Below, piece after piece: positions 1-8,393 of a DNA stretch of 64,000 bases (position 1 is the first letter of the stretch; every line of letters begins with the position of its first letter). Below the pieces are notes generated by a model. That model was not told where the DNA came from. It did no database searches and saw only the letters and a program-made list of their open reading frames with translations. The stretch is from Planctomycetia bacterium (GTDB taxonomy: Bacteria > Planctomycetota > Planctomycetia > Pirellulales > JALHLM01). The DNA lies in contig JAWXBP010000072.1 of assembly GCA_034440135.1 (NCBI GenBank), positions 1-64,000 of the forward strand, in the 5' to 3' direction. The position numbers and the translations under genes are program-made.

Positions 1-70
1 CGCTCAGCTAGCGAGTTTGACGCGTCGGTCGACCGTATACCGGTCGTCAGACGTGTGGTATTCTCGAATT

Positions 71-520
71 ATGGGGAAAATGAAGCCTAGGGCGGTCGCG
101 GGCGTTGACGAATATCGCCAAGCGTTGCGCGGAGCCGGGCTGCGCAGCACCGCCGCCCGAATTGCCGTGCTGGAGCATCTCAGTCAGGCGCGAGCACCGA
201 GAAGCCACGCCGAGATCGCGGAGATCCTGGAACCGATGGGCTTCGATCGGGCCACCGCCTATCGCAACCTGATCGATTTGACCGAAGCCGGGTTGGTTTC
301 GCGCACCGAACTGGGCGACCATGTCTGGCGCTTCGAGATGCGCCGACCCGGCCACGATCACGACAACGAGCACCCGCATTTCGTGTGCGTCGATTGCGGC
401 GAGGTCTCCTGCCTCCCGGACGTGCAGGTGAATATTTCTCCGTCGCCCGGCACCAAGCGTTCAGGGATCAGCGACGTGACGGAAGTTCTCCTCCGCGGGC
501 ACTGCGGGCGCTGCTCGTAG
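71..520 (+). CDS. Fur-family metal-responsive transcriptional regulator
   Basis: The product (149 aa from the ATG at 71) has the Fur layout: a winged-helix DNA-binding half (about residues 12-85, with the helix segment FDRATAYRNLIDL) and a C-terminal metal/dimerisation half. The hinge holds a His/Asp-rich stretch (HDHDNEHPHF) followed by two CxxC pairs, at residues 106/109 and 145/148, the usual structural zinc site. An upstream TTG at 17 is in frame, but the added 18 residues do not resemble Fur, so the ATG is preferred. The family includes Fur, Zur and PerR; the sequence alone does not tell which metal or oxidant is sensed. No metal-transport gene lies next to it. Confidence 0.85.
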   Translation: MGKMKPRAVAGVDEYRQALRGAGLRSTAARIAVLEHLSQARAPRSHAEIAEILEPMGFDRATAYRNLIDLTEAGLVSRTELGDHVWRFEMRRPGHDHDNEHPHFVCVDCGEVSCLPDVQVNISPSPGTKRSGISDVTEVLLRGHCGRCS

Positions 521-656
521 AATTTCTGAAGGAACGGCCGAATCTCGAATCCGGCCGTGGCTGGCAACCGTAATTTTGGCGATAGCGCTGCGCCTTGAAA
601 GGCGCTCCCGCCACTGGTTTGGCGAACTGCCCCCTCTATTCACCAGGAGTTGCCCC

Positions 657-1160
657 ATGAAACGCATGATGTCGCTGGCGTGCGCCGTCGTAGCGTTGTT
701 GACTTGGTCGACCCACGGCCAGGCCGCCATTGTGAAATATGAGGTGCTGCTCGACGGCCATCAGGAAGTCGACTCCAGCGGCAATCCGGACAAAGGCGAT
801 CTCGACGGCACCGGTTTCGCGCAACTGTGGGTCGATTCCGAAGCGCTGTCGATCGATTGGAACATCACTGCCGAAAACATCGAGTTCCCGCTGATCGGAG
901 CCCACATCCACGAATCTCCGGCTGGCACAAATGGCTCGGTGAAGATCGATTTCGATGCACAGCTGACTGGCAGCGGAAAAGTTGATGCTGACCTGGCGAA
1001 CCTGTTGGCCAACCCGACCGGGTTCTACGTCAACCTGCACAACAACTCCTTCACCGGCGGCGCGATTCGCGGGCAAATCGGCCAGCCTGTGCCGGAACCA
1101 ACCTCGCTTGTCTTAGCTGGTTTAGGCTTCGTGGCGCTCGCGCTCTGGCGCAGGAAATAG
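657..1160 (+). CDS. Secreted CHRD-domain protein with PEP-CTERM sorting signal
   Basis: The 167-aa product has a signal peptide (about residues 1-25, cleavage after GQAA), then a CHRD-like beta domain (about 26-143) with the typical features: VLLDGHQEV near the start, GAHIHESPAGTNG in the middle and the closing GGAIRGQIG. It ends with a PEP-CTERM signal: VPEPTS, a hydrophobic segment and the basic tail WRRK. CHRD domains are named after chordin; their role in bacteria is unknown. The protein is probably exported and processed by an exosortase/archaeosortase-type system. The ATG at 657 is chosen because CAGGAG lies just upstream and the signal peptide starts there. Confidence 0.85.
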   Translation: MKRMMSLACAVVALLTWSTHGQAAIVKYEVLLDGHQEVDSSGNPDKGDLDGTGFAQLWVDSEALSIDWNITAENIEFPLIGAHIHESPAGTNGSVKIDFDAQLTGSGKVDADLANLLANPTGFYVNLHNNSFTGGAIRGQIGQPVPEPTSLVLAGLGFVALALWRRK

Positions 1161-1176
1161 CGATCCTGCGCTGTGA

Positions 1177-1494
1177 CTACCTGCTGGTCACTTTCAGACC
1201 AACCACGGCGACGACCAGCAGGCCGAGGAAGAGAAACCGCAGCGCGTGGCGCGGCTCGTCGAACAGGAACATCCCGAGGATCGACGCGCCGAGCGCGCCG
1301 ATGCCGACCCAGGCGACGTAGGCCGTGCCGATCGGAATCTCGCGCGTCGCGAGCGACAGCAGGACCATGCTTGTGGCAATGCCCGCGATCGTGAGCAGAC
1401 TGGGGATCGGCCGGGTGAAGCCGTCGGTGAACTTGAGACCGACCGCCCAACCAGCCTCCAACAATCCGGCGATGATCAAGAGAATCCAGGCCAT
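1177..1494 (-). CDS. sugE: SugE/Gdx-type small multidrug resistance exporter, probably guanidinium exporter
   Basis: A 105-aa four-helix membrane protein of the SMR family: MAWILLIIAGLLEAGWAVGLK contains the essential membrane glutamate (E13) in helix 1, and the G-T-A-Y-V-A-W-V-G-I-G-A motif in helix 3 is typical of the SugE/Gdx subgroup. Gdx proteins are proton-coupled guanidinium exporters working as antiparallel dimers. This subtype assignment is strongly supported by the guanidine-III riboswitch immediately upstream (1529-1569). AGGAG lies 10 bases before the ATG and can be hidden by the riboswitch expression platform. It lies alone on the minus strand, converging on the CHRD gene. Confidence 0.92.
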   Translation of the reverse strand: MAWILLIIAGLLEAGWAVGLKFTDGFTRPIPSLLTIAGIATSMVLLSLATREIPIGTAYVAWVGIGALGASILGMFLFDEPRHALRFLFLGLLVVAVVGLKVTSR

Positions 1495-1528
1495 ACCACG
1501 ACACTCCTAAAGCAAGGAAGCTTGGGGA

Positions 1529-1569
1529 GCGTCGTCTTCGCATCACCGGGTACGGCGCATCTCGTCCGG
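1529..1569 (-). promoter_or_regulatory. Guanidine-III (ykkC-III) riboswitch controlling sugE
   Basis: Read on the minus strand, the 41 bases match the guanidine-III consensus over nearly all positions: the first stem (CCGG at the 5' end with CCGG after the GTAC segment), the ACGAGATGCGCCGTAC core, and the 3' pseudoknot strand ACGACGC that pairs with GCGCCGT (6 of 7 pairs, one C-A mismatch). It sits 35 bases upstream of the sugE ATG. The same ACGACGC plus the next three bases (TCC) can instead form a 10-bp stem with GGAGTGTCGT, which holds the sugE ribosome binding site. Ligand-stabilised pseudoknot and RBS-hiding stem therefore exclude each other, which predicts that guanidine turns translation on. 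The class assignment is by recognition from memory of the consensus. Confidence 0.9.
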
Positions 1570-1631
1570 GGCCGATGAGTTCGACCGCGAGAATCTTAGC
1601 GTACGAACGGTTCAGGTCAACCGCACGGCGT

Positions 1632-2993
1632 TTATTTTGCCGCAGCCTGCACTTGAGCGGTCTCTGTGACGAAACCCGGCGCGGCGATGAACGATGTCAC
1701 TTGCGTGCCGTCGGCCGTGTTCCAAACGCGCACTTCGCCGTTGATCGATCCCGTCACGAGCCGATTCGCGGCCGGGTCAAACGCCGCCGATTGCAGCCGG
1801 TCGCTGTGGCCCGCATAGGTCCGCACCGCGGCGCGATCGTCGGCCTTGAACTGCCGCGCGTGCGAGTCGGAGGCCACGGTGAAAATCTGACCGCCGGCAG
1901 CCAGGATGCGTTGAATCTCCCCTCCGACAGCAACCTCGGCGGCGCGCACGCCGTCCGCGGCGTTCCAGAAATCCATCCTTCCGGCGCGCCCGCCGGCAAT
2001 CACCTGAGCGCCGTCGGCGCTGAATGCCACGCCGTAAACCGCGTCGCCGTAGTTCGGGTACGTCGCCAGCGCATCGCCGGTCGCGACGTCGAACAACTTC
2101 GAGGTCTTATCTCGACTGCCCGAGGCGATCCGCGCTCCGTCGGGGCTAAAGGCAATCGCCGTCACCCAATCGGCGTGGTCCTCGATGGTCGTCGCTTCGC
2201 TCCAATCGGCGACTTGATACACACGGATCGCGCGATCCGCGCCGGACACGGCGAGTTTCGTGCCGTCCGGATTGAACGTCACGGCGAAGGCGGTGTCCGC
2301 GAAACGGCCGACTTCGCGCACCAGCGCGCCATCTGCCGGATTGTAGACACGCAGCTCTCCGGAAACGCCCGGCGCGCCGCCGGCAGCGGCCAACATCGCA
2401 CCGTCGGCGGAATAGGCCAGGCCCAGCGTGCGCTCGGCGACATTCGGGATCCGTCGTAACAGTTTGCCGTCCGCCGCGTTCCAGATCGTGATTTCATGGT
2501 AGCCGCTGGCTGCGACTTCCTGACCATTGGGAGAGATGGCCACGGCGGTAATCGGCAAGGCAAAGCGATACGCTTCCGGTGGCGCGGCGTGCGTCACTTG
2601 GGGTAGATACGATTGCAGCGCGGCCTTGGCGTCGGGCCCATCGAACTTCGCCCCTTCCTCGATCCAGCGCCGAATCAGCGCCCGCTGCTCGGCCGGCAGC
2701 GCCTCGGCTTCCTTCGGCATGCGCGCGTCTGCGTCATCGCTTTCGATCAATTCCAGTAAGTAGCTCGCGTCGGGATCGCCAGCTGTCAAAGGATCGGATT
2801 CCGTCTCGCCGGGCGAGAGCATCGCGGTGAAGGAGTTCACTCGATATCCCGCCTTCGCCTCGGCCCCGCCGTGACAGCCGGCGCACCGCGCGGCCAGAAT
2901 CGGCGCAATCTCATTCTTAAACGAGACGTCGGCCGCGAAGGACGGCGAAACCCAGAGCGCCGCAACGGGAATCAAGCAAAGGAAGTGGCGCAT
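1632..2993 (-). CDS. Planctomycete cytochrome c domain protein with WD40 propeller
   Basis: The 453-aa product starts with a signal peptide (about 1-20), followed by a planctomycete-type cytochrome c domain containing one heme motif CAGCH (AARCAGCHGG, near residue 39) and the PKEAEALPAEQRALIRRWIEEGA segment seen at the end of these domains. From about residue 140 on there are WD40 repeats (ITAVAISPNG, VTAIAFSPDGARIASGSRDKT, DRLQSAAFDPAANRLVTGSINGEVRVWN), enough for one propeller. Such proteins are common in planctomycetes next to DUF1549/DUF1553 genes; their electron partner is not known. It lies downstream of the DUF1549/DUF1553 gene on the same strand and could be co-transcribed with it, although a palindromic repeat lies between. 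Confidence 0.85.
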   Translation of the reverse strand: MRHFLCLIPVAALWVSPSFAADVSFKNEIAPILAARCAGCHGGAEAKAGYRVNSFTAMLSPGETESDPLTAGDPDASYLLELIESDDADARMPKEAEALPAEQRALIRRWIEEGAKFDGPDAKAALQSYLPQVTHAAPPEAYRFALPITAVAISPNGQEVAASGYHEITIWNAADGKLLRRIPNVAERTLGLAYSADGAMLAAAGGAPGVSGELRVYNPADGALVREVGRFADTAFAVTFNPDGTKLAVSGADRAIRVYQVADWSEATTIEDHADWVTAIAFSPDGARIASGSRDKTSKLFDVATGDALATYPNYGDAVYGVAFSADGAQVIAGGRAGRMDFWNAADGVRAAEVAVGGEIQRILAAGGQIFTVASDSHARQFKADDRAAVRTYAGHSDRLQSAAFDPAANRLVTGSINGEVRVWNTADGTQVTSFIAAPGFVTETAQVQAAAK

Positions 2994-3012
2994 GGAATCG
3001 GAATGGCAGTGG

Positions 3013-3100
3013 GGGGAGTAGGTGAAGTAGTTGGTAGGTAAAGTAGTTGGTAGAAGGCCGAGTGAAAACTACTCCACCTACTACCTACTCCACCTACTTC
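3013..3100. repeat. Inverted/tandem repeat built of GTAGGTG-AAGTAGTTGG units
   Basis: The left part repeats GTAGGTGAAGTAGTTGG-like units, and the right part carries the complement (ACTACTCCACCTAC, CTACTCCACCTACTT), so the whole folds as one hairpin of imperfect, purine-rich against pyrimidine-rich arms. The right arm ends directly at the stop codon of the neighbouring minus-strand gene. It fills most of the 107-base gap between two minus-strand genes. Confidence 0.75.
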
Positions 3101-5575
3101 CTAGTGCTGAAATAAAAACTCATTCGCGTTGATCACCGCCCAACAAAGATCTTCCAGAGCGGCAAGGCGATCTCCACTGGCGGCGATGTGCCGGTCGGCG
3201 ACGGCCAATTCCTGTTCGCTGGGCGGACGACTGAACGCGGACAGATACAACTCGGTGACGATGGCGCGATCGCTCTTGCCAGCGGCCACGAGGGTCCGGA
3301 AACGATTGTGCTCGTCCTTCAACTTCGCGTGGACCAACGGGCCGTTAATGAGTTGCAATGCCTGCGAGAGATTCGAATCGGCGCCGCGCTCGCATTGGCA
3401 GGCGGTCTCTCGGGCGGGCTGGCCAAAGGTTTTCAGGAACGGATGATCGACGTCCGGGCTGGGCAATTGCGTAGCGCGGATGCCAGCGGGCAACCCAGGG
3501 TATTTTTCCGGTACGCCGGTTACCTGGCAGATGGCGTCGAGCAATTGCTCCGCGGTTTGCAGGCGCGTCGCGGTGTGGGACGAGTACTTCACGTCTTGCG
3601 CGTTGAAAGAGTTCGTCCGCGAGCTGAGTTGGTACGTGCGGCTGTTGAGAATCGTCCGCAGCGTGTGCTTCCAGTCGAAACCGTGGGCGGCGAAATCCTC
3701 GGCCAGCGCATCCAGCAGCGGTGCGTTGGCCGGCGGATTCGAGTCGCGGAAATCGTCGACCGGCTCCACGATGCCGCGCCCCATCAGGTGTCCCCAGATG
3801 CGATTCACCGCCACGCGGGCAAAGAACGGATTCTCTGGGCGCGTCAACCATTCGGCGAACGCCTGGCGGCGATCCTCGTCGTCCGGCACTTGCGCGTCGC
3901 CGACGAGCGGCAACCACGGCGGCATCTGCTTGCCGGTCCGCGGCTGCACGATCTCACCGCTGCGCGAAGCGAAGACCACCAACTCGTCCGGCACGGAACC
4001 GGACTTGCGCGCGACGCGATGAAAGAACGCGCCGATGCCGTAGTAGTTGTCCTGCGTCCACCGCTCGAACGGATGGTTGTGGCACTTGGCGCATTGGATA
4101 CGCACGCCCAAGAAAACTTGCGAAGTGGTTTCAGTGCATTCGTTGGTGTCCGTCGCCGTGCGATAGTAATTCGCAGCAGGGTTGGCGAATGTGCTGCCGG
4201 ACGCAGTCAGCAACTCGCGGGCGAATTCATCGTACGGCATGTTCCGCGCGACGGCGCTCACGAGCCAATGATGGAACTTGTGTACGCCCGCCTGGGAAAC
4301 TCGCTTGTTGCCGAGCTTGAGCAGGTCTCCCCATTTCAGTGCCCAGAACTGCGAGTATTCTGGACGCTCCAGGAGCGCGTCGATCAAGTGGCTGCGCTTC
4401 CAAGGATTGGGATCGGACAAGAACGCGCGGGTTTCCTCCGGCGTGGGCAATTCGCCGACCACGTCCAGATGGGCGCGGCGGATGAACTCGTCGTCGGTGC
4501 AAAGATCGGACGGCAGAATCTGCATCAGGCGCAGCTTGTCGAACACATGCTGGTCGACAAAGTTGTTTTCCTTGGGATCGTTCCAGGCGAAGCCTTCCAC
4601 GTCCCGCAGGAACGTCATCCGCGACGTTTCCATGTGCTCCAAATAGCGAACGAGAATCGCCGCTTCGCCGCGATCCTTGGCTTGCACCTGGCCGCGGACG
4701 TCGGCCGAAGCCACCGCTTCGTCGGAGCTGGAATACACGGCCACGTCGGTGATATCGCGGACCGAGCCATCCGAAAAATGGGCCAGCGCGATGATTTGTT
4801 GCGTCGTCGCCGGATAGTGCAGCGTGCGGGCGGGCGGATAGACTTCGATTCGCACGCAGCGCGGGCGTTCTGGAGTATCGACGCGTCCGCCTTCGGCAAT
4901 CCAATCATGCAGCAACGCATAGGCCGGATCGCTTGGCTGAAGCTTTTGCCCGCCGCCATGCGTGACGGCCATCGTCGGTTTTTGCAGGACGAGGCTATTC
5001 GACGGTTCCAGCAGATTCACGCGACGCTGATGATCTTCCTGCGTCAATGTGTAGATATCGAGCGCCGCGTCGTAGGCTCGCAGGGACAGCCGAAAGCCCC
5101 CCTTGCCGCTGGGAGATCCATGGCAAGCGCCGGAGTTGCAGCCTTGCTTGGAGAGCGCGACTAAGGCGCCGTATTGAAAAGAAACTGGCTCCCGGGCGGC
5201 CTGCCCCAGCACCTCGACGGGAACCAGTGTTTCTTGGCCATTGACGGTAACTCGGATATCCGCGACGCCATCCGCAACCGGACGGACGATGCCCTGATCA
5301 ATCGTCGCAATCGCGGGGTTCGTGGATTCGAACGTGGCGACGTCCGTGAGATCGCGCGTTTGTCCCGCGGCGTTCACGCCGGTGACCACGAGATGCATCG
5401 CACGCCGCGCGGATTCCAGCTTAATTTGTGGCGGAAAAACCTCAATCCGCGCCACGTCGTCCAGCGTCGCCGCCGTTTCGTCGGCATGCGTCGTCGCCAC
5501 GAGCGCCAGCGACAGCATGGCGCCGCAGCAGGCAATCGCAGTGACCTTCAGGACGGAACGCGTGCATCGTCGCAT
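3101..5575 (-). CDS. DUF1549/DUF1553 planctomycete cytochrome-type protein with Ig-like domains
   Basis: The 824-aa product has a signal peptide (1-31), a bacterial Ig-like (Big_2) domain at about 40-120, a region with the atypical heme-like motif CNSGACH near residue 147, a second Ig-like stretch (about 240-320), then the DUF1549 domain (about 340-550, including CAKCHNHPFERWTQDNYYGIGAFF with a CxxCH motif) and the C-terminal DUF1553 domain (about 575-815, with NRIWGHLMGRGIVEPVDDFR and the NANEFLFQH end). These domains are abundant in planctomycetes and lack a proven function; an extracytoplasmic redox or glycan-degradation role has been suggested. Likely in one transcription unit with the cytochrome/WD40 and PPC-domain genes on the same strand. 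Confidence 0.88.
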   Translation of the reverse strand: MRRCTRSVLKVTAIACCGAMLSLALVATTHADETAATLDDVARIEVFPPQIKLESARRAMHLVVTGVNAAGQTRDLTDVATFESTNPAIATIDQGIVRPVADGVADIRVTVNGQETLVPVEVLGQAAREPVSFQYGALVALSKQGCNSGACHGSPSGKGGFRLSLRAYDAALDIYTLTQEDHQRRVNLLEPSNSLVLQKPTMAVTHGGGQKLQPSDPAYALLHDWIAEGGRVDTPERPRCVRIEVYPPARTLHYPATTQQIIALAHFSDGSVRDITDVAVYSSSDEAVASADVRGQVQAKDRGEAAILVRYLEHMETSRMTFLRDVEGFAWNDPKENNFVDQHVFDKLRLMQILPSDLCTDDEFIRRAHLDVVGELPTPEETRAFLSDPNPWKRSHLIDALLERPEYSQFWALKWGDLLKLGNKRVSQAGVHKFHHWLVSAVARNMPYDEFARELLTASGSTFANPAANYYRTATDTNECTETTSQVFLGVRIQCAKCHNHPFERWTQDNYYGIGAFFHRVARKSGSVPDELVVFASRSGEIVQPRTGKQMPPWLPLVGDAQVPDDEDRRQAFAEWLTRPENPFFARVAVNRIWGHLMGRGIVEPVDDFRDSNPPANAPLLDALAEDFAAHGFDWKHTLRTILNSRTYQLSSRTNSFNAQDVKYSSHTATRLQTAEQLLDAICQVTGVPEKYPGLPAGIRATQLPSPDVDHPFLKTFGQPARETACQCERGADSNLSQALQLINGPLVHAKLKDEHNRFRTLVAAGKSDRAIVTELYLSAFSRPPSEQELAVADRHIAASGDRLAALEDLCWAVINANEFLFQH

Positions 5576-5638
5576 GTGGGCATCCTTCGATTCTGGCGGA
5601 CAGGCCCGAAAACATTCGAGCAGGACGAAGCGGACGAA

Positions 5639-7939
5639 CTATTCTGTTTTCGCAGCTACGGTGATCGTGATTGGCGTACGTGTGACAACCGCCTGGCCTT
5701 TGACTTCACTGGCGGCGATCAGCGCTACGCCGTCGAAGGCGCCGGCCGCAGCCTCGTCCGTGGCCGTTAACGGCAACTCGATTTCTTGCTGATCAGCGGC
5801 AACGGTTACCTCACCCGAAGATGTCACGCCTGGCGGCAAGTTGGTGAGCGAAACGCGCACCGGCGCGGCGTCGCCAAAGCGCGTGATCTGCACCTTCAAG
5901 GGAGACGATGCGCCAGCCGTCAACGGCGCGGCCTGTTCTCCACGGGCTTGCAACGGATCGACCACCTGGAACGGCACGTCGGCCAGCACAATTCTCTGCG
6001 GCTGATTGCGGAACGTGGCCTGACCCACGAGTTGCAGCGGATAGGGCGTATCACTCAGCAGCGCGGGTCCGGTGAGCACGACGGCAACCTCGCTCTGTCC
6101 CTTTTCCAGCGGCTTGATATCGGCGGTCACGCCCGGCGGCAGCCCTTCCAACGATAACGCGATGCCATCCTCGAATCCGTTCAGCCGCTCGCTCTTGATC
6201 GTGAACGTGCTCGCGCCGACCAAGCGCGGGAAGGCGATGCTTTCGCGGTCGAGCGCGAGTTTGAAAAAGTCGGGAAACACCGGCCCGACGCCCAAGCCCA
6301 GCACGCCGTTGAGCGCCGCGGGCGGATAGGCCAGTCCATTAAAGGCGGCGGTCAGCAGCGGCCGCGTCTGCGCGACGACGGCCAGCGCCTTACCGCCCAG
6401 TTCCGCGCGGCCCACGATCTGCGCCGGCGTAAACCGGCCCGGTTCGATGGACGGGGGCAGTGTGATTTGCAAATTTGTTTCGTTCTGACCCTCAGCGATC
6501 ACGTTACCGGCAAGCTGCACGCCATCCCCGAGACCTTCAAGCGCTAGCGTGATCGGACCGTTGTATTCCTTGCGCGCGGACGTGACCTTCGTGACCAGCA
6601 CTCCGCCGCGCGGGACATCCCATTTATCGGCTTCGGCCGTCAGCGTGAAGCCGGGCTCGAACGGAATGACTTCCACGCGGTACGTAAACTCCGGCCCAGC
6701 GCGACGATAGAGCTCGTCAACGACGATGCGATAGTCGCCATCCGCCGGCGACTGAAATTCCAATTCCCGATCGCCGCCACCGGAGTTTTCCAGTTCCGCG
6801 ATCGTCCCGCCGTCGGCGTTCAGAATCCGCACCGATAAATCGGCGGGCGAGCCGAGACTCCGCGTTTGGAGCCTTAAGGTGTAGCGCGTTCCGGCGGCGG
6901 CATGAAACATGAACCGGTCGCGATCGCGCGCGGAATTCATGCGGCCGTTGATCGCGCCGGGCAATGCCACCGCGTTCGAAGCGTCGAGCGCATCGTTCGG
7001 CTCGGTCTCGACGAACTCATCCCAATCGCTCGACGCCACCATGACAGCCGTCGAACCGGCGCCGTCCGGAAGCTTCACGCCCATCGGCACGGCGGAGTTG
7101 GAACAATCGGCCGCGAGCGCCAAGGTCATTGGGCCCATCCCGGCGATGGAATTCCCGGCTGCTTCGAGTTGCGATTCACGACCTTTGCGAGCGGCGAGCG
7201 GAAACGTGGTCGACACCAGCGGGAAATTACCAATCCGCAAGCGGTAGCGATGCGCGTCGCCCCCTTGGTAGCGAATGTCGCGAATCTCCAGCGTGTAATC
7301 CCCTTCGGCCGGCACATCGAACGCGAACCGACAATCTGGACCCAGGCTGGGGTCGTCGTCGGCGTAAACCAATTCGCGTCCCGCGGCATCTAAAAGTCGA
7401 ACGACTGGATCGAGCGCGAAGCCAAGCCGTCGCGCCACGGCTTCGACGGTGATCCGGGCGCCAGCTGTCGCATGGATGCGATAGTAGTCCGATTGTTCCG
7501 CGTCGATCTTGCCATCCACGGCGATGGGGAACGAGAGCGTTTGCGCGACGTCAAAGGTATTGTTCTGATTGTTCTCGGCGACGCTCGGCAAATCATCGAC
7601 CATGATCAGCCGCAGGTTGGAAATCCCCTCGGTGGTCCCGATTCGTAGGCCCGCGATTCCGACCGGCGTTTCCGGCGGGACGTCCAAGCGGTACGAAACT
7701 TGCGCAGGTTGCGTGCCATTCTCCGCGACGTCGGGCGTTAGCGTCTGCGTAGCCGCGAAGCTCGTCCAAACCCCAGTGCTGCCGGCGAGTGCGCCGCCGT
7801 GGAGCGTGACATCGGTCGTGACGCCCGGCTGGACCGCCAGCGGCATCGTGTGCGTCAGCGTCGGCGGATCGCCGAACGCCGCCCCGCACACGAGCGATAA
7901 GCCGACGATAGCGCAGCAGAAAGGGCGCGCGAGGCTCAT
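5639..7939 (-). CDS. Secreted protein with two PPC (pre-peptidase C-terminal) domains
   Basis: The 766-aa product has a signal peptide (1-23) and two PPC-type beta-sandwich domains, at about 135-245 (starting NTFDVAQTL, with DYYRIHATAGARITVEA and GDYTLEIRD) and about 310-430 (DRDRFMFHAAAGTRYTLRL, GDYRIVVDE). The remaining C-terminal half is Ig-like beta structure, rich in LPPGV motifs, ending in KVQITRFG...VTVAAKTE. No catalytic domain is visible. It starts the minus-strand group that continues with the DUF1549/DUF1553 gene 63 bases downstream; proteins like this commonly accompany those genes in planctomycetes, which suggests a shared extracytoplasmic role (inference). Confidence 0.8.
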   Translation of the reverse strand: MSLARPFCCAIVGLSLVCGAAFGDPPTLTHTMPLAVQPGVTTDVTLHGGALAGSTGVWTSFAATQTLTPDVAENGTQPAQVSYRLDVPPETPVGIAGLRIGTTEGISNLRLIMVDDLPSVAENNQNNTFDVAQTLSFPIAVDGKIDAEQSDYYRIHATAGARITVEAVARRLGFALDPVVRLLDAAGRELVYADDDPSLGPDCRFAFDVPAEGDYTLEIRDIRYQGGDAHRYRLRIGNFPLVSTTFPLAARKGRESQLEAAGNSIAGMGPMTLALAADCSNSAVPMGVKLPDGAGSTAVMVASSDWDEFVETEPNDALDASNAVALPGAINGRMNSARDRDRFMFHAAAGTRYTLRLQTRSLGSPADLSVRILNADGGTIAELENSGGGDRELEFQSPADGDYRIVVDELYRRAGPEFTYRVEVIPFEPGFTLTAEADKWDVPRGGVLVTKVTSARKEYNGPITLALEGLGDGVQLAGNVIAEGQNETNLQITLPPSIEPGRFTPAQIVGRAELGGKALAVVAQTRPLLTAAFNGLAYPPAALNGVLGLGVGPVFPDFFKLALDRESIAFPRLVGASTFTIKSERLNGFEDGIALSLEGLPPGVTADIKPLEKGQSEVAVVLTGPALLSDTPYPLQLVGQATFRNQPQRIVLADVPFQVVDPLQARGEQAAPLTAGASSPLKVQITRFGDAAPVRVSLTNLPPGVTSSGEVTVAADQQEIELPLTATDEAAAGAFDGVALIAASEVKGQAVVTRTPITITVAAKTE

Positions 7940-8393
7940 CAGGCACTCCGATCGAAAAACGGTCAGGGCGGGCGCGAAAAAACGACGGAACAGTCAGGTA
8001 GGCGTTCAGGCGGGTGGGAGAAGTTGTCGCCCGGCGACAATCGTTCGTCTCTCGGCAGCTGTTCCGCAAACTCAGCCAAGGGACGCCGACGGGCGAAATC
8101 TCCTCCAGGTAGCCCTGACGGTAACCGTGATATCAACGAAAGTCAATGCAATGCCCCCTCTGGAGGGTTGTTCGGCGGGCCGCGGCCGTTAAGCAATAAG
8201 CCCAGGGAAGGCCTCGGAGACTTCTCTATCACCAACGACATCGGTGGCCTTCCCTGGGCTTGGCGAAATCGGTGTCAATTCCAAGGTTCCCCCACGAACT
8301 CGACTTAACGCCGGCTGACGGACATAATCGAAGGGCGTGGCGTCGAGATCCGCTCAGCCGCGTGTTTTGATCCTCACGATGGATGAACGCGTG
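7940..8393. other. Gene-free divergent intergenic region
   Basis: The stretch separates the divergent PPC-domain and DUF1549/DUF1553 genes, so promoters for both should lie here, though I could not pick convincing boxes. It contains a short palindrome at 8024-8040 (TTGTCGCC-C-GGCGACAA), a possible operator, and the dispersed CCCAGGGAAGGCC repeat at 8198-8261. No credible coding frame was seen. Confidence 0.6.
8198..8261. repeat. Dispersed palindromic repeat, AAGCCCAGGGAAGGCC family, copy 1
   Basis: The arms AAGCCCAGGGAAGGCC (8198-8213) and its exact complement (8246-8261) flank a 32-base loop. A second copy with the identical 16-base arms but an unrelated loop lies at 36666-36730. Conserved arms with free loops point to selection or spread of the palindrome itself. 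Confidence 0.9.

Noticed and set aside
3188-5164. A 658-codon plus-strand open frame opposite the DUF1549/DUF1553 gene
   Set aside because: It is the mirror of a well-conserved minus-strand gene with clear heme motifs; the translated product is Arg/Ala-rich without any domain.
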